Notes under the pieces: generated by a model | What the model saw: the letters and a program-made list of their open reading frames with translations, nothing else | What the model was told of the DNA's origin: nothing | The model's database searches: none | Source: Calonectria ilicicola | Taxonomy: Eukaryota > Ascomycota > Sordariomycetes > Hypocreales > Nectriaceae | Direction: 5' to 3' | Assembly: GCA_020809705.1 (NCBI GenBank) | Contig: CP085829.1 | Location: 5,642,001-5,706,000, forward strand | Length of the DNA stretch: 64,000 bases | In this document: positions 11,415-21,363 of the stretch, piece after piece | How the letters are laid out: each line of letters opens with the position of its first letter | Position numbering within the stretch: the stretch's first letter is position 1 | Translations under genes and position numbers: made by a program

Positions 11415-12655
11415 TCAAGACTCGATGGTGCTTCTTCGTGTGTTCTTCGAGTATAGCCGGAACTGAACAAAGATGATGCAGTCCTCGACGATTGTTCCGA
11501 GAGATCCCATGAACCATGGGAGCGCGTTGAGCAGGTACGCCTTGTCCTGCGAGTACGAAAACAGGCTCGAGCCGTACATCAAGTTGCCTGTCAGAGACAG
11601 CATGAAAAACAGCAAAGCGAGGCCCTCGCACGACTTTTGGCGGTAGTTCTTGATGATCTGAGGAATTCGGGCACTAAAATTGGTTAGCCGTGTCTCAGAT
11701 TTCCAAGTCAACCCATACGTACCACAAATAGCAAGCAGCGCTCATATAACCCAGGACAAGTCCGATGATCTCTTTAGTCTCCTTGGTGGCTTGCACATCG
11801 TCGGAATGACTCGGCTGGGCACCATCCCATGCACCGGCCTTGTACGAGATGAACCAACCCGTGAATCCCACGGTGTACACTCCGAGCAGGCACATGGCGT
11901 TGAAAACCCAGGTATTGCCGCCTACAGCTTCGTTCTCGCCCTCGGAGGCCTTTCGGGCCTGGGATGCGGAACCCGAGATGAGCGGGGACTCTTCCGAGAC
12001 ATCGGTAGGTTCTTGGTTTTGCTCGGCGGCAGCTCGGCGGGCGTTAATGGTGTTGTAGTACAGACACTGGCTGATAAGGATGATGTCGGAACAGCAAAAG
12101 TAACTCGCAAGTGCGATGGCCGTCGGCGCGAGGTTGGTGAATAACGCTCCTGGGATTCATTAGCGACCATGATGACGGGGCAATCAGATGCCACTAGAAA
12201 AAGGCAAAAAAGTGAAATTTTGCTTCTGGAAAGGCGGGAGCCCCAATGACGCGGGTCAAGGGGGGAAACTCCGACGGCCACACAGGACCCAAAACTTTGA
12301 CATGAAGCAGATCAAAAGTGCAACTAGGGGTGAAATGAGAGGTGGTACGAACCCAAAAGGTTGGTCAAATCACCAAAGAGCCAGATGGTGAGGAAAACCA
12401 TACTGAGGCCATCGGCGCTCTGAGTCCGATAGTTTGTGAGCAACTGCGGAAGCTATTGATGCGGGCAGTCAGCTTAGTTTCCAAAGACTTGCAGGCGACA
12501 GGCGAGGAAAAAAAAACCAGCGCCCGGAAACAACGTACCAACAGACACATCCAGGCTGTCAAACTGATGCTGCCAAAGATGCCTGAGAGGGCCTCCCGAA
12601 TGGGGAGAGCCTCGGTCACGGCATCAGCCAAGGTTGCGACCATGGGAAAGGGCAT
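11415..12655 (-). CDS. PQ-loop repeat transporter, seven-helix type
   Basis: Four exons (12655-12539, 12452-12353, 12149-11723, 11673-11415) encode 300 aa. Two PQ-loop motifs are visible. The first, LPQLLTNYRTQSADGLS, is at the start of exon 2; the second, ARIPQIIKNYRQKSCEGLA, is at the start of exon 4. Hydrophobic helices fill the rest. The layout matches vacuolar/lysosomal cationic amino-acid exporters of the Ypq/PQLC2 family, which move Arg, Lys or His across the vacuolar membrane; substrate here is inferred. The middle loop (about residues 115-155) is hydrophilic and Glu/Ser-rich. Both introns that precede a PQ motif end immediately upstream of it. A second candidate start was not needed because the first exon reads cleanly from the ATG. 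Confidence 0.85.
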
Positions 12656-14332
12656 TGTGACCGGACGCGCCTGTTTCTGCGAGGATGGTGATGAACAGAG
12701 ATATGCTCAGAGCGCACAACCAGGAGCAGAAGCTGGAGATAAAGACGAGACAGTGGGATTACAAGAGAAGGTTGTAGAGGCGCACGCGACCAAGGTCCCA
12801 AGCCGTGATAAAAGGGAGAGCGAGAGGCCGAGTTAAACTCGTCTGGAGCGGCCCGTTATCGGATAAGGCGAGAGAGGATGAGTCGGCCTTATCAGACCCC
12901 TCCGCTTGCATCGTTTTCCTCTCTCGCGCGGGACAGCGCCTGGTCATGGCTCTAGTGAGCCGTGGTGGATACCTTGTCTAGCGGCCTATCTGCGCTTTAC
13001 TCAGTGGTTGTGGCGGCGAGCAGTTTGGCATTGGAACTGCCTGTATTGGCCAGCGCTTATCGGGCGGTGCTGGGCGGCGCTGGGGGTGGTCCGGGTGACG
13101 CACTGTGACGCACAAGGCCGCCCGGAGCGGGATCTTGTGAGCTAAAAACCGGGGTCTGCTCGTTCCCGGTTACTGAGTCGGGCATGGCCACCCTGGCGCG
13201 CGAGCCCTCACTGGATGCCGCATGAGGAACGTGAGATGGCAGTAAGACGCGCAGCGCAGGGCACGGGATGTCGTTGAAGTAGAAATGATGGCCTCGGGGT
13301 CATGGAGGGCCCGTAGAGGAGGGTCTCATGCTTGGCTGCGACGGTAAGTAGGTACGTTTGACACCTCCGACTACCACTGTGTCGTCGACTTTGTTTTGCA
13401 TGAGATAATAGCGTCGCACAGTAGTGGCAGATCAGAGATAAGCTGCCGCGACCGACCGTCCGTCGTGGAATGCGGATGCCACGCTGTTTAGCGTTTTTTC
13501 TTTTTCCTTTTTTTTTCTCTCCTCGTCCACCCGACGCCATGACGGAATAGCATTTCTGTCTGTCATATCATGGCTGCGCAGTCTCGCGCACCCCGATCCA
13601 TCCCCCCCTCCTCCATTTTTTGATCTCCCGCTCCAAACCCCGACAAATATGTCCCCCGTCCCCCATCCCCCATCCCCCATCCCCCATCCCCCGCAGATGG
13701 CTTCGTAGATCCGTCAATAGTGGCAAAAATGGAGACGGCGAGGCGACGCACTCCTGCTTCCCCTTGCTCCCCCCCTGCTCCTCCTCTGAATTGAAAAAGA
13801 GCTGGACATCCCCTTTGGGAATGCTGAGCCCTGACTACCGTTCAATAGCACGTTTACGTGCACCTGTCTAGCTAGCCATTCAGCCAGCCATGGCCCCAGA
13901 GGGCCTGAGACGGTCGACTCACACCGCGCCGTCGCCATGACGAGCAGTCAGCCCCAGGTCCAGTCAAGGACACACGGGCTTCACGTGGGGCTGCCCTGTG
14001 TCAATGGCTGCTCTGATTCGCTGGCTGCGGGAGGTCTACTCCCAAGCTGGCCTCGGACAGTTCCAATGGTTTCATGGACCCTGGTTCCTCCAGCAACTTT
14101 CGGCTCCAGACTATTGGACGAGGCTTGGTTTTATGTCGTTCCAGGCCAACCCCGGCTGTCCAGTCCAGCGTAGCCTTGCATTGCCTCCAACAAGTCATTC
14201 TAGATTCAAGTCAGCAGAGCATACCTATATAAGCTCACCAAGTAGCTTTGTCCACCGCCGTGAGCCTTGTTGCTATCCTTCCCCTTTCTGCCACTCCATC
14301 CTCATCTCCATTCCATACCGCCTTATCTCATC
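12656..14332. other. Spacer with divergent promoters and a G-rich (on -) tandem repeat
   Basis: No gene recognised. It separates the PQ-loop gene (-) from the S1/P1 nuclease (+), so it holds both promoters. It includes the CCCCCAT tandem array listed separately and a TCACGTGGGG motif near 13981-13990. Confidence 0.6.
13652..13692. repeat. (CCCCCAT)n tandem repeat, G-quadruplex candidate
   Basis: About six units of a 7-mer with runs of five C separated by AT, AG or GT-type dinucleotides. The - strand therefore has at least six G5 runs with two-base loops, which satisfies the simple G-quadruplex rule. It is intergenic, about 640 bp upstream of the S1/P1 nuclease start. Confidence 0.85.
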
Positions 14333-15405
14333 ATGAAGATCTCATCCAGCGCCTTGGCCGTCGGTGCCATCAGTGTTCGCGGTGCCGCTGCCTGGGGTAG
14401 TACGTAATTCCTGACCCCCCGAGCTCGGAACTAAGCTTCGAGCTCCCTCCAACCTTGCCAAGTCGAATGCGAATGCTAATCTTAATGACGTCGCACAGGT
14501 TTCGGTCACATCACCACAGCATACGTTGCGAGCCACCTGGTCTCCAACACCACCGAGGCCTTCTTCAAGGAGCTCCTCGGCAACCAAGACTCCGACTACC
14601 TCGCCAAGGTCGCGCCTTGGGCCGATTCCATCCGATACTCTGACGAAGGCCGCTGGAGTAAGAATCTCCACTTCATCGATGCCCACGATACTCCCCCGAC
14701 CGACTGCAGCGTCAAGCTCGACCGCGACTGCAAGGGCGGCTGCGTCATCAGCGCTCTCCAAAACTTCACACAACAGTCGCTCGACCACAGTCTGTCCGTG
14801 GAGCAGCGCAATGTGGCAGCCAAGTTCGTTATCCACTTTATCGGCGACATGCACCAGCCCCTTCACAACGAGAACACAGCCCTAGGCGGCAACAGAATAT
14901 ACGTCCATTTCGACACCCACCGCTACAACCTCCACCACGTGTGGGACTCATCCATTGTCGACAAGCTCCTCGACGGCACACCCGGCATGCCCCATGGCGC
15001 CGCAGCTAGATCCGTAGAGTGGTCATCTCGCCTGGCCTCTTCCATTACCGACGGCGAATACACCGATGAGAAGGAGTCGTGGTTGAAGGACCTGGATCTG
15101 AATGACCCCGTCAACACCGCTCTGGCCTGGTCAAGCGAGACCAACAAGCTGGTTTGCAAATATGGTAAGTCCAAACCATCGTCCTCCCGTAACCGCAAGG
15201 GTCCAGACGAGCTAACCCAATGTCCTCAGTTCTTCCCGAGGGCGAAGAGGCCATCAGGAATCAGGAGCTTGGAGGTGCTTACTACGAGGCAGCTGCCCCC
15301 GTGGTGCAGAAGCAGATTGCCAAAGCTGGCTACAGAATGGCCGCATACCTTGACAAGATTGTCGAGGCCTACCAAGCCTCCAGCCAGATGTCTGAGGAGC
15401 TGTAA
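14333..15405 (+). CDS. Secreted S1/P1-type nuclease
   Basis: Exons 14333-14399, 14499-15164 and 15230-15405 encode 302 aa. A signal peptide (about residues 1-20) ends at AAA, just before Trp21. In this family the mature N-terminal Trp is a zinc ligand. All nine expected zinc ligands are present with the spacing of nuclease P1: Trp21, His26, Asp65, His80, His135, Asp139, His145, His168 and Asp172. Family members cleave single-stranded DNA and RNA and remove 3' phosphates, and are secreted for nutrient scavenging. Exon 1 ends within a Ser codon (GTACGT donor), which restores the Trp-Gly-Ser-Phe-Gly-His N terminus. Cys92, Cys100 and Cys104 lie in a likely disulfide loop, and there is an N-glycosylation sequon at Asn39. 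The TATATAAG at 14225-14232 is a plausible TATA element. Confidence 0.95.
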
Positions 15406-16010
15406 GAAATGGCGAAAGAGATAGAATACCAAGAGCAAACGTAATTTGAATATGACATGACCCCTTGTAACACAGGGATGAATTTGAAGAATGACATCTA
15501 AATTGCTTTCCATGTGGTACTGGGACTGGAAGTGCGCCCTTGGTTGACAAGCTCTCTACCAACCCAGCCTTCCCTGGGGAAAGATGGGCGATATTGTCAA
15601 ATCTTGGAGTACCAAGAGAACCTGGAAAGGCTCAGGATAACTATGTAGGGAGTTGGATTACAAACGTCAAAGACGCTACAGGCAATTCGATAATAGAAGC
15701 GCTAGTCTGAGCAGAACGGGACGCAGTTCCCTTATACCGTTGTCCCCAGTAACAAAACCGCTCTCCTTGAAACTGCCAGCACCCAATTCTTCTACCCTTC
15801 CTTCCCATCTATGAAAAAGAGCCAAAAAACGACAAGCGAGTTGCTTGTGAATAACATTGCCCGTTTTTCTCTCTTCGATTCATCGGCCACCCCACCAATG
15901 TATCGCCTCGGTCCTCATTCCCCCCATCGCGTCTCCACAGGTCCACCACCATGCATGGTATAATGCCACCAAAACCATCCTTCACCAACGCCAAAAAAAA
16001 GATCGTTTTC
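15406..16010. other. Spacer between nuclease gene and tRNA
   Basis: A gene-free interval of 605 bp. It would hold the nuclease 3' UTR. A poly-A run (T on the - strand) at about 15992-15999, just beyond the tRNA 3' end, is a plausible RNA polymerase III terminator for the tRNA read on the - strand. Confidence 0.5.
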
Positions 16011-16109
16011 CGCCCGAGGGGGGTCTCGAACCCCCAGCCTTGGGATTTCGGATTTTTCGACTTGGGCGTCGTAAAAGTCCCACGCTCTGACCAATTGAGC
16101 TACCCGGGC
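16011..16109 (-). tRNA. tRNA-Lys(UUU) with a 25-nt intron
   Basis: Read on the - strand this folds as a tRNA. The acceptor arm GCCCGGG pairs with CTCGGGC, with discriminator G. The D arm is GCTC/GAGC, the anticodon stem is TGGGA/TCCCA with loop CTTTTAA, and the T arm is GGGGG/CCCCC around TTCGAGA. The anticodon UUU gives lysine. A 25-nt insertion lies one base 3' of the anticodon, the standard position for nuclear tRNA introns removed by the Sen endonuclease. Mature length is 74 nt. A run of A (T on the RNA strand) just beyond the 3' end could terminate Pol III. Confidence 0.9.
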
Positions 16110-16191
16110 TGGTTGACGATGGGTCCAAGGGCGCCGTGATGGCGGTTAAGTGTAGAGCTGGGATGGGGACCTCGTAGCTCAGCAGTCGCAG

Positions 16192-16256
16192 ATGTGTGAA
16201 ATGTCCCACAATCTGACCAATTGAGCTATCCGGGTTTGTTGACGGTGGTTCGAAGG
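16192..16256 (-). pseudogene. Degenerate duplicate of the 5' half of tRNA-Lys
   Basis: The segment repeats the tRNA 5' half and its upstream flank. Compare GTCCCACGCTCTGACCAATT at the tRNA with GTCCCACAATCTGACCAATT here, and ACCCGGGCTGGTTGACG with ATCCGGGTTTGTTGACG. The D-arm half is nearly intact, but no anticodon-intron-T-arm half follows in the expected place. Most substitutions are C to T or G to A, the direction produced by RIP-type mutation, though the sample is tiny. It is probably a non-functional tandem copy. Confidence 0.7.
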
Positions 16257-16632
16257 GAGACTGGCAAAAAGGCTAGAGTTTGCCGGCCAGTCTGGTCACG
16301 CAGACGAAGTTGGAGCTGAAAAGGTCCCTCCGCTGCGTCGTGCACCATTTTGGCCATGAAGTTTTCGGCAGGTGAAAAGAACATTTAGTACGGTGTATAT
16401 CCCATTATGAGATGTGTAGTCAGGTGCTTTTTCTGTTGCGGGTCTGCTGCATTCGCTGAGGCCTTGGATCCCAAGAGGTTGCAGAATCTTTGTATATGGT
16501 TTCTAGGACCCGGTTGTCCATGAGAGAGTTAGTATGATTATATCGTGACCACTGCCTTCTCAATACTCCTACGATACCTCTTTGACCTTGGAGCCCTGGG
16601 TTTAGTCACCTGTTTCCAATAACTCAATGACC

Positions 16633-16640
16633 TATATAAA
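16633..16640 (+). promoter_or_regulatory. TATA box
   Basis: TATATAAA, a perfect TATA element, about 193 bp upstream of the ATG at 16833. It suggests an inducible promoter for the orphan gene. Confidence 0.55.
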
Positions 16641-16832
16641 GTCCCTCCTAGCCTTTATTGAGATGCACCCATTCAAAACCTCTATACACACCGAGAGTTG
16701 TCTAGCAGCCCAAATTTATTGTTTACTAGTCTATCAACTCTCTGGCATTTTATACCATCCATATCAAGACCTTGCAAGGCTTCAAAACCAACTTGACATC
16801 ACCCAGACTCTATTCGAATATCAATATTCGCC

Positions 16833-17375
16833 ATGGTCCAATCTATTCGCCGCTCCCGGGAGGTTGAAACCCCCGTGGCTCAGAGACTTAGAGACCTTTG
16901 CTGCAGCTGTTATAAAAATGAAATCTGCATCGACTCATCCAGCTACGCGGACTGGCAGATGACTGCTAGACTCGATAGCACCATCGATGCCCTCCGCCAA
17001 GCGCGCGAGACCATGACACAAATGTCATATCAGCACCCTGTTTACACCAATGAGATCTCAGACATTGTACATCTGTCCAAGAAGGCCACTCAAGCAATGA
17101 TGTTCATGGTTCGCCGCTACTACGACGTCAAGGAAGAAGCCATCCGTTTTAAATACCAGCAACAACTGGCTGCGCTTAACCAAGAGCACAATGCTCTCTT
17201 TTCGCACTGGAAAAAACGGGCGACACTTTCAATCAAACAAAGTGTTGAATCCAGAGTCGCCATGAACTCCAGCCAATGCCACAAGCGACTCCGCAAACTT
17301 CAGTATGCACTAGACAAAGTCGTGGTGTACAACGCCTTCCTCTCATTTGAAAATGTGAGCGACACGTCTTCTTAA
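16833..17375 (+). CDS. Uncharacterised 180-aa protein, helical
   Basis: Intronless frame starting in a CGCCATGG context and ending in TAA. I do not recognise the family. The protein is predicted-looking all-helical, with charged and Gln/Leu-rich stretches around YDVKEEAIRFKYQQQLAALN and KRLRKLQYALDKVV, possibly a coiled coil. The N terminus has a cluster of cysteines (LCCSCYKNEIC, about residues 23-33). No signal peptide or membrane helix is apparent. A TATA box lies 193 bp upstream. Coding reality is supported by ATG context, protein-like composition and lack of competing frames; function is unknown. It may be a lineage-specific gene. Confidence 0.55.
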   Translation: MVQSIRRSREVETPVAQRLRDLCCSCYKNEICIDSSSYADWQMTARLDSTIDALRQARETMTQMSYQHPVYTNEISDIVHLSKKATQAMMFMVRRYYDVKEEAIRFKYQQQLAALNQEHNALFSHWKKRATLSIKQSVESRVAMNSSQCHKRLRKLQYALDKVVVYNAFLSFENVSDTSS

Positions 17376-18878
17376 GTGAGAATCACTTCAAGGATGAAAA
17401 AAAACTTCAAGCATGTCACATAATAAGGGCGAGAATGTTCTGGGTCATTTTTTGAGACAGGCGTCATTTTTTGAGACAGGCGTCATTTTGGGATACAGTT
17501 ACAAGCTGGATATTATTTGGGGTGAAAAGCAGTGATGATTGCGGGATGCAGAGGCTGCCCGGGTTACGAATAATGAGATAATGGGTGATGATTATGGGGG
17601 ATACCTTTAATATAAACCAATTTTGGCCCAGTTACGTCCCTGGATGTGTACGTCGCGACGGTTTTGCATGTCCAAGTAAATGCATGTACATGCAATCAAA
17701 CCATTTTTTTCCAGTCAGAAAATGCAGTGATGGCCTTGAGAATTTTCTTTCTTCTCCATGATTCATTATTCTTTCAAAATTAAACTCATCGAGCTCCGGT
17801 CACATGGCCAAGAAAACTATTTATTGTCCATTCAGGTAGTGGATGCAAAAGTCCCGCCCTGCCCCGACCGTGAGGCTTAAAGGTAGGAACGTGGCTGTTG
17901 TGTTTGGAGCCTTCCGAATATGGCGAGGCGTCGTCATCGGGTTGGTTCGTTAAACGGACAACCCCTGTCTCGTCTTTAAATTGTATTATTCTGGATTCGA
18001 GACTTTTTCGAGAAGCAAATGGTTGGATGTGAGGAGTGATCTCGAAGCGAAGCGGAGCCACACTAGATCAATAGTGTGGTGATCAATAACCTAATGTAAA
18101 ATGGATGGAGGGTTTTAGTCCGGGCGCTAGGTAGCTTTTCTAAACGGGATTGGATTTTTCTCTCTCAAAATCATTACTCGGTTCATCGGCCAACTGGATG
18201 AGGGGGAGGTACATCGGCAAACTCGGGATCCGCGGGGTGAGATCTCGCATGAATGAGTCGAATCGGTCTGATGGCGTAGGCACTGATAGGGACATGTCGG
18301 GCAAAGTTTGTGGGCACAACCTGGCACGCATCTGAAACTTGGAACGGTGTTCCATGCAGCTGGATGCTATTTAAATACTTTCAACGTCTCCCAGACTGTC
18401 GGGAACGATTATCGCAACGTGCAGATTGGCGTGCGCTATCAGTGTCAACGTTTATCGGGACGGGCCCCGAGTGATAACAGACAGAGGTCGGTCCCCACAC
18501 ACCGCTTGTGGTCCAACGCCAGACGAGCCCGCGACTAAGATGGCATCAACGAGTCCGCAATCCACGGCTTCGGCATCTCTCGCTCGGTGATTGTGGGGGA
18601 AGAGGGGCGAGTTGCGCCTTGGCTGCCTTTTTCGGACTAGGCCACGGCCGGGCGTGTCGGTCACCCAGCACATACAAGGACCGTCATCAACCGCCTTCAG
18701 GCTGGCGTGCAACATATCACGACACAATCGTCTTGCAATCGGCTGATCAGGTGCGGATGAAGTCGCTATTCAGTAACCCAACGTCTTTTTTCTGGCCCCC
18801 TTGTAGCGGATCTGGCCGAAAACCTGGGCTCACGGCAGGAATGAACCCTCTTCTCTCAACACTGTATCGCCTTACCCC
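17376..18878. other. AT-rich then GC-rich spacer
   Basis: No supported gene. A 20-nt direct repeat occurs near 17446-17486. A frame on the - strand at 17786-18061 has no ATG (only GTG) and was not accepted. The last 500 bp form the promoter and leader of the Zn2Cys6 regulator. Confidence 0.55.
17446..17486. repeat. Two-copy 20-nt direct repeat
   Basis: CATTTTTTGAGACAGGCGT is present twice back to back, and a third partial copy (CATTTTGGGATACAG) follows. It sits just downstream of the orphan gene and looks like local slippage. Confidence 0.8.
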
Positions 18879-20713
18879 ATGTCTCCGTCAGCCGACACTC
18901 AATCGGTTGCCGACAAGCCATGCCACAACTGTCGCCGCAGGCGTCTGCGCTGCGATCGCGCGGTTCCACAGTGCTCCAAGTGCGTCTCGCGGGGCATTGA
19001 CTGCCTGGGCTACGGACAGCTCTTTCTGTGGACCGGCGCCGTAGCCTCGAGGGGCAAGCTGGCCGGCCAGAAGTCGAGCGCCGCTCTCTACCCATCGTCG
19101 CCGCCGGAGCTGCCCCGGACGCGGCGCCGCGGCACCTCCGTCAACCTGTCCGAGGCCGCCACGACGCCCTCCGAGTCTGGCTCCGACCCCGGCACCGTCG
19201 CCGACGCCATTAGCCCGGAAGGTGACGACGGTTTTGTGACCAGTCACGACTACGACACCCAGCTCAGCTGTGCCACAGCCGTGCAAGATAGTGAGGTCTC
19301 AATCGTCCCAATCCAGACCCCCATCATTGTCCAGGCCACCACACCTTGGGCACTTGTCGATCCCTTGTTCCAGGACATGAAATACACCCAAAGACAGTAT
19401 CTCGCTTATTGTACGTAGTCCCGTCCCATTATTGGACCCTCTCTCTCCCCCCATCCCTCCCTTCGTCCCTCCCGTGGTTGTTGTGTGGCATGGAACATGG
19501 CTGATGACATCACAGTCTCATCGCGGCTCTGTCGAGACTTTGTCGCCGATGATGTGCCCGAACGCAACCCTTTTCGGAGTCTGCTTCCCCTAACCCAGTC
19601 GTATCCCCTGCTTCGCCAGGTCATTATCGCCGCGTCGGCTACTCACATGTACAACCGCTCGCGGCCCTGGCTGAGCCCCAACTCGCTGGATAGGGGAGAC
19701 GGGCCAAGGCGCCTACTCGTCGACGCACTTGTTGCCAAGCAGCAAGTGCTGCATATGATGTCTGCTGCCTTGCAGAACATTGAGTCCATAGATGGCGATG
19801 TGCTCTTGGCCTCTGTTCTGTTTCTCATCAACGTCGAGTTGATTGAGTCTGGCAAACACAACTGGAAAGCCCATCTCGATGGCGCAGGCAGGATCATGTC
19901 ACTGCTACCAATCTCTAGTGCACAAGAGAGTTTACGAAATTATCTCATTTCAGACTGCTTTGTGTAAGCATCTCCATTCACTATCATTCCATTCTCTCTC
20001 TCTGACCTTTACGCAGGTACTACATCTTGGAATCAACCTTTCGACCCACAAGCACTGACTCCAGGTCCTTCTTCCACTCCTTCCAAGGTTTGGAGGTTTT
20101 CGCTAGCACTGTCAACAGCTATTACTGCTGCCCGCCGGAGCTGATGGAAATCATGCTCTCGGCCGCTCAACTCTCCAGGCAAGTAACGGTTGAAATGGTC
20201 TCGGATGAAATGCTCACTACGGCTGGTGCAACTCTCTTCAATCGTGCGCAAAACATTGACGTGATTGCCTGGGCAAGGGAAGTCGAGACGCTACCCTCCA
20301 CATACAGCGATCCTGTTTTGAGCCGTTTCCGCGTGGCTTCGGCTCACAAACTTGGCCTATGTCTGTACATTTTCCACGCAATTCCGTCTCTTGGCAACAT
20401 TTATGGTGAGGAGATGGCTGATGTGCTTCTTAAAGAACTACAAGCTGCATTGATTGCTATTCCCGAAGACGACCCGAACTTCAAGGCCACGGCCTGGACT
20501 ACGTTTGTGTTTGGGGCCAGCGTCAAGACGCCTGAACTTAAGGAGTGGGTTATTGACCGCATCAAGAGGCTGATACTGGAGTCTCCCTGGGGCTACTGGT
20601 ACGCCGCGAGAGATGCTTTGCAAAAGCTGTGGGCCGTGCAGGCCGAAGATAGCCAAAACAGGACCTGGGTACAGCTGATTCGAGAGCTGGCCATGGACTT
20701 GTTGGTGGTCTGA
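18879..20713 (+). CDS. Zn2Cys6 transcription factor (Fungal_trans_2 type)
   Basis: Exons 18879-19410, 19516-19963 and 20017-20713 encode 558 aa. The N-terminal binuclear zinc cluster has Cys15, 18, 25, 32, 35 and 42 (CX2CX6CX6CX2CX6C) with the basic patch RRRRLRC. A low-complexity Ser/Thr/Pro linker runs to about residue 160. The remaining helical region (SSRLCRDFVADD, ASATHMYNR, VLLASVLFLINVELIESG, WKAHLDGAGRIM) matches the regulatory domain called Fungal_trans_2. Such proteins bind CGG-containing sites and often govern metabolism or secondary-metabolite genes; the target here is unknown. Intron donors GTACGT and GTAAGC and acceptors ACAG and GCAG restore an exact frame. The gene is convergent with the P-ATPase gene. 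Confidence 0.9.
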
Positions 20714-21363
20714 GTCTGCGATGCCAGACGCGGATGCTAACAACTGTGGTTTTGAGTGACGGCTGACCCTATCCAAGCAACGTACTGCTGAGGCGAGAGA
20801 CCTGATGAAATGCAGAACTCTGCCAAAGCTCAATTTTCTTTTCTTTCTTCTGGAGAGACCAACTATCTCCACCATGTTCATTCATTGCGTGCAGCATCAA
20901 AGTCTCTCCCAAATCGGAGGACAACTATCTACCTTTGCTTTGATACCCCCCTGTGGAACAGAGACGATGAGATGAGTAGGACTTTTTTTTTGTGCGTGTA
21001 TGTTGATTTGCTAGCGATAACTGGAACAAGGATATTGGGAGCGTCATTGGAATTATGAATAAAAAGAAACAAAAATTGCCGAGTGATGGGAATTGTAGGT
21101 TGAAATATGTAGGTCGTGTACGAAGAAACGAGAGATTTATGAGCTGTTTTGAGCGATTAATCTGTCTAATTTTAGCGTTATGATACAGCGTTGCCAGTTA
21201 TGTAGCGCAAACACGCGCATACTTCTTCCAGCAGTTATTTGAAGAAAACATTTATGGGTCAATGACATCCAAATCCTCCTCTCCATTCTTCCAGAACAAA
21301 CTATTTTTAGTTGTACCTCTTGGTGGATACAGCCTCAGATCATGAAAGAGTGGACCCGGGCTT
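20714..21363. other. Convergent 3' spacer
   Basis: AT-rich 650-bp interval between the 3' ends of the regulator (+) and the P-ATPase (-). No open frame of interest. Confidence 0.6.

Noticed and set aside
13652..13692. CRISPR-like array
   Set aside because: A continuous 7-mer simple repeat without spacers, and the genome is eukaryotic.
14342..14866. 174-aa open frame on - strand
   Set aside because: Antisense shadow of the S1/P1 nuclease, whose zinc ligands all agree.
17786..18061. 91-aa open frame on - strand
   Set aside because: It begins with GTG and has no ATG; eukaryotic initiation there is unlikely.
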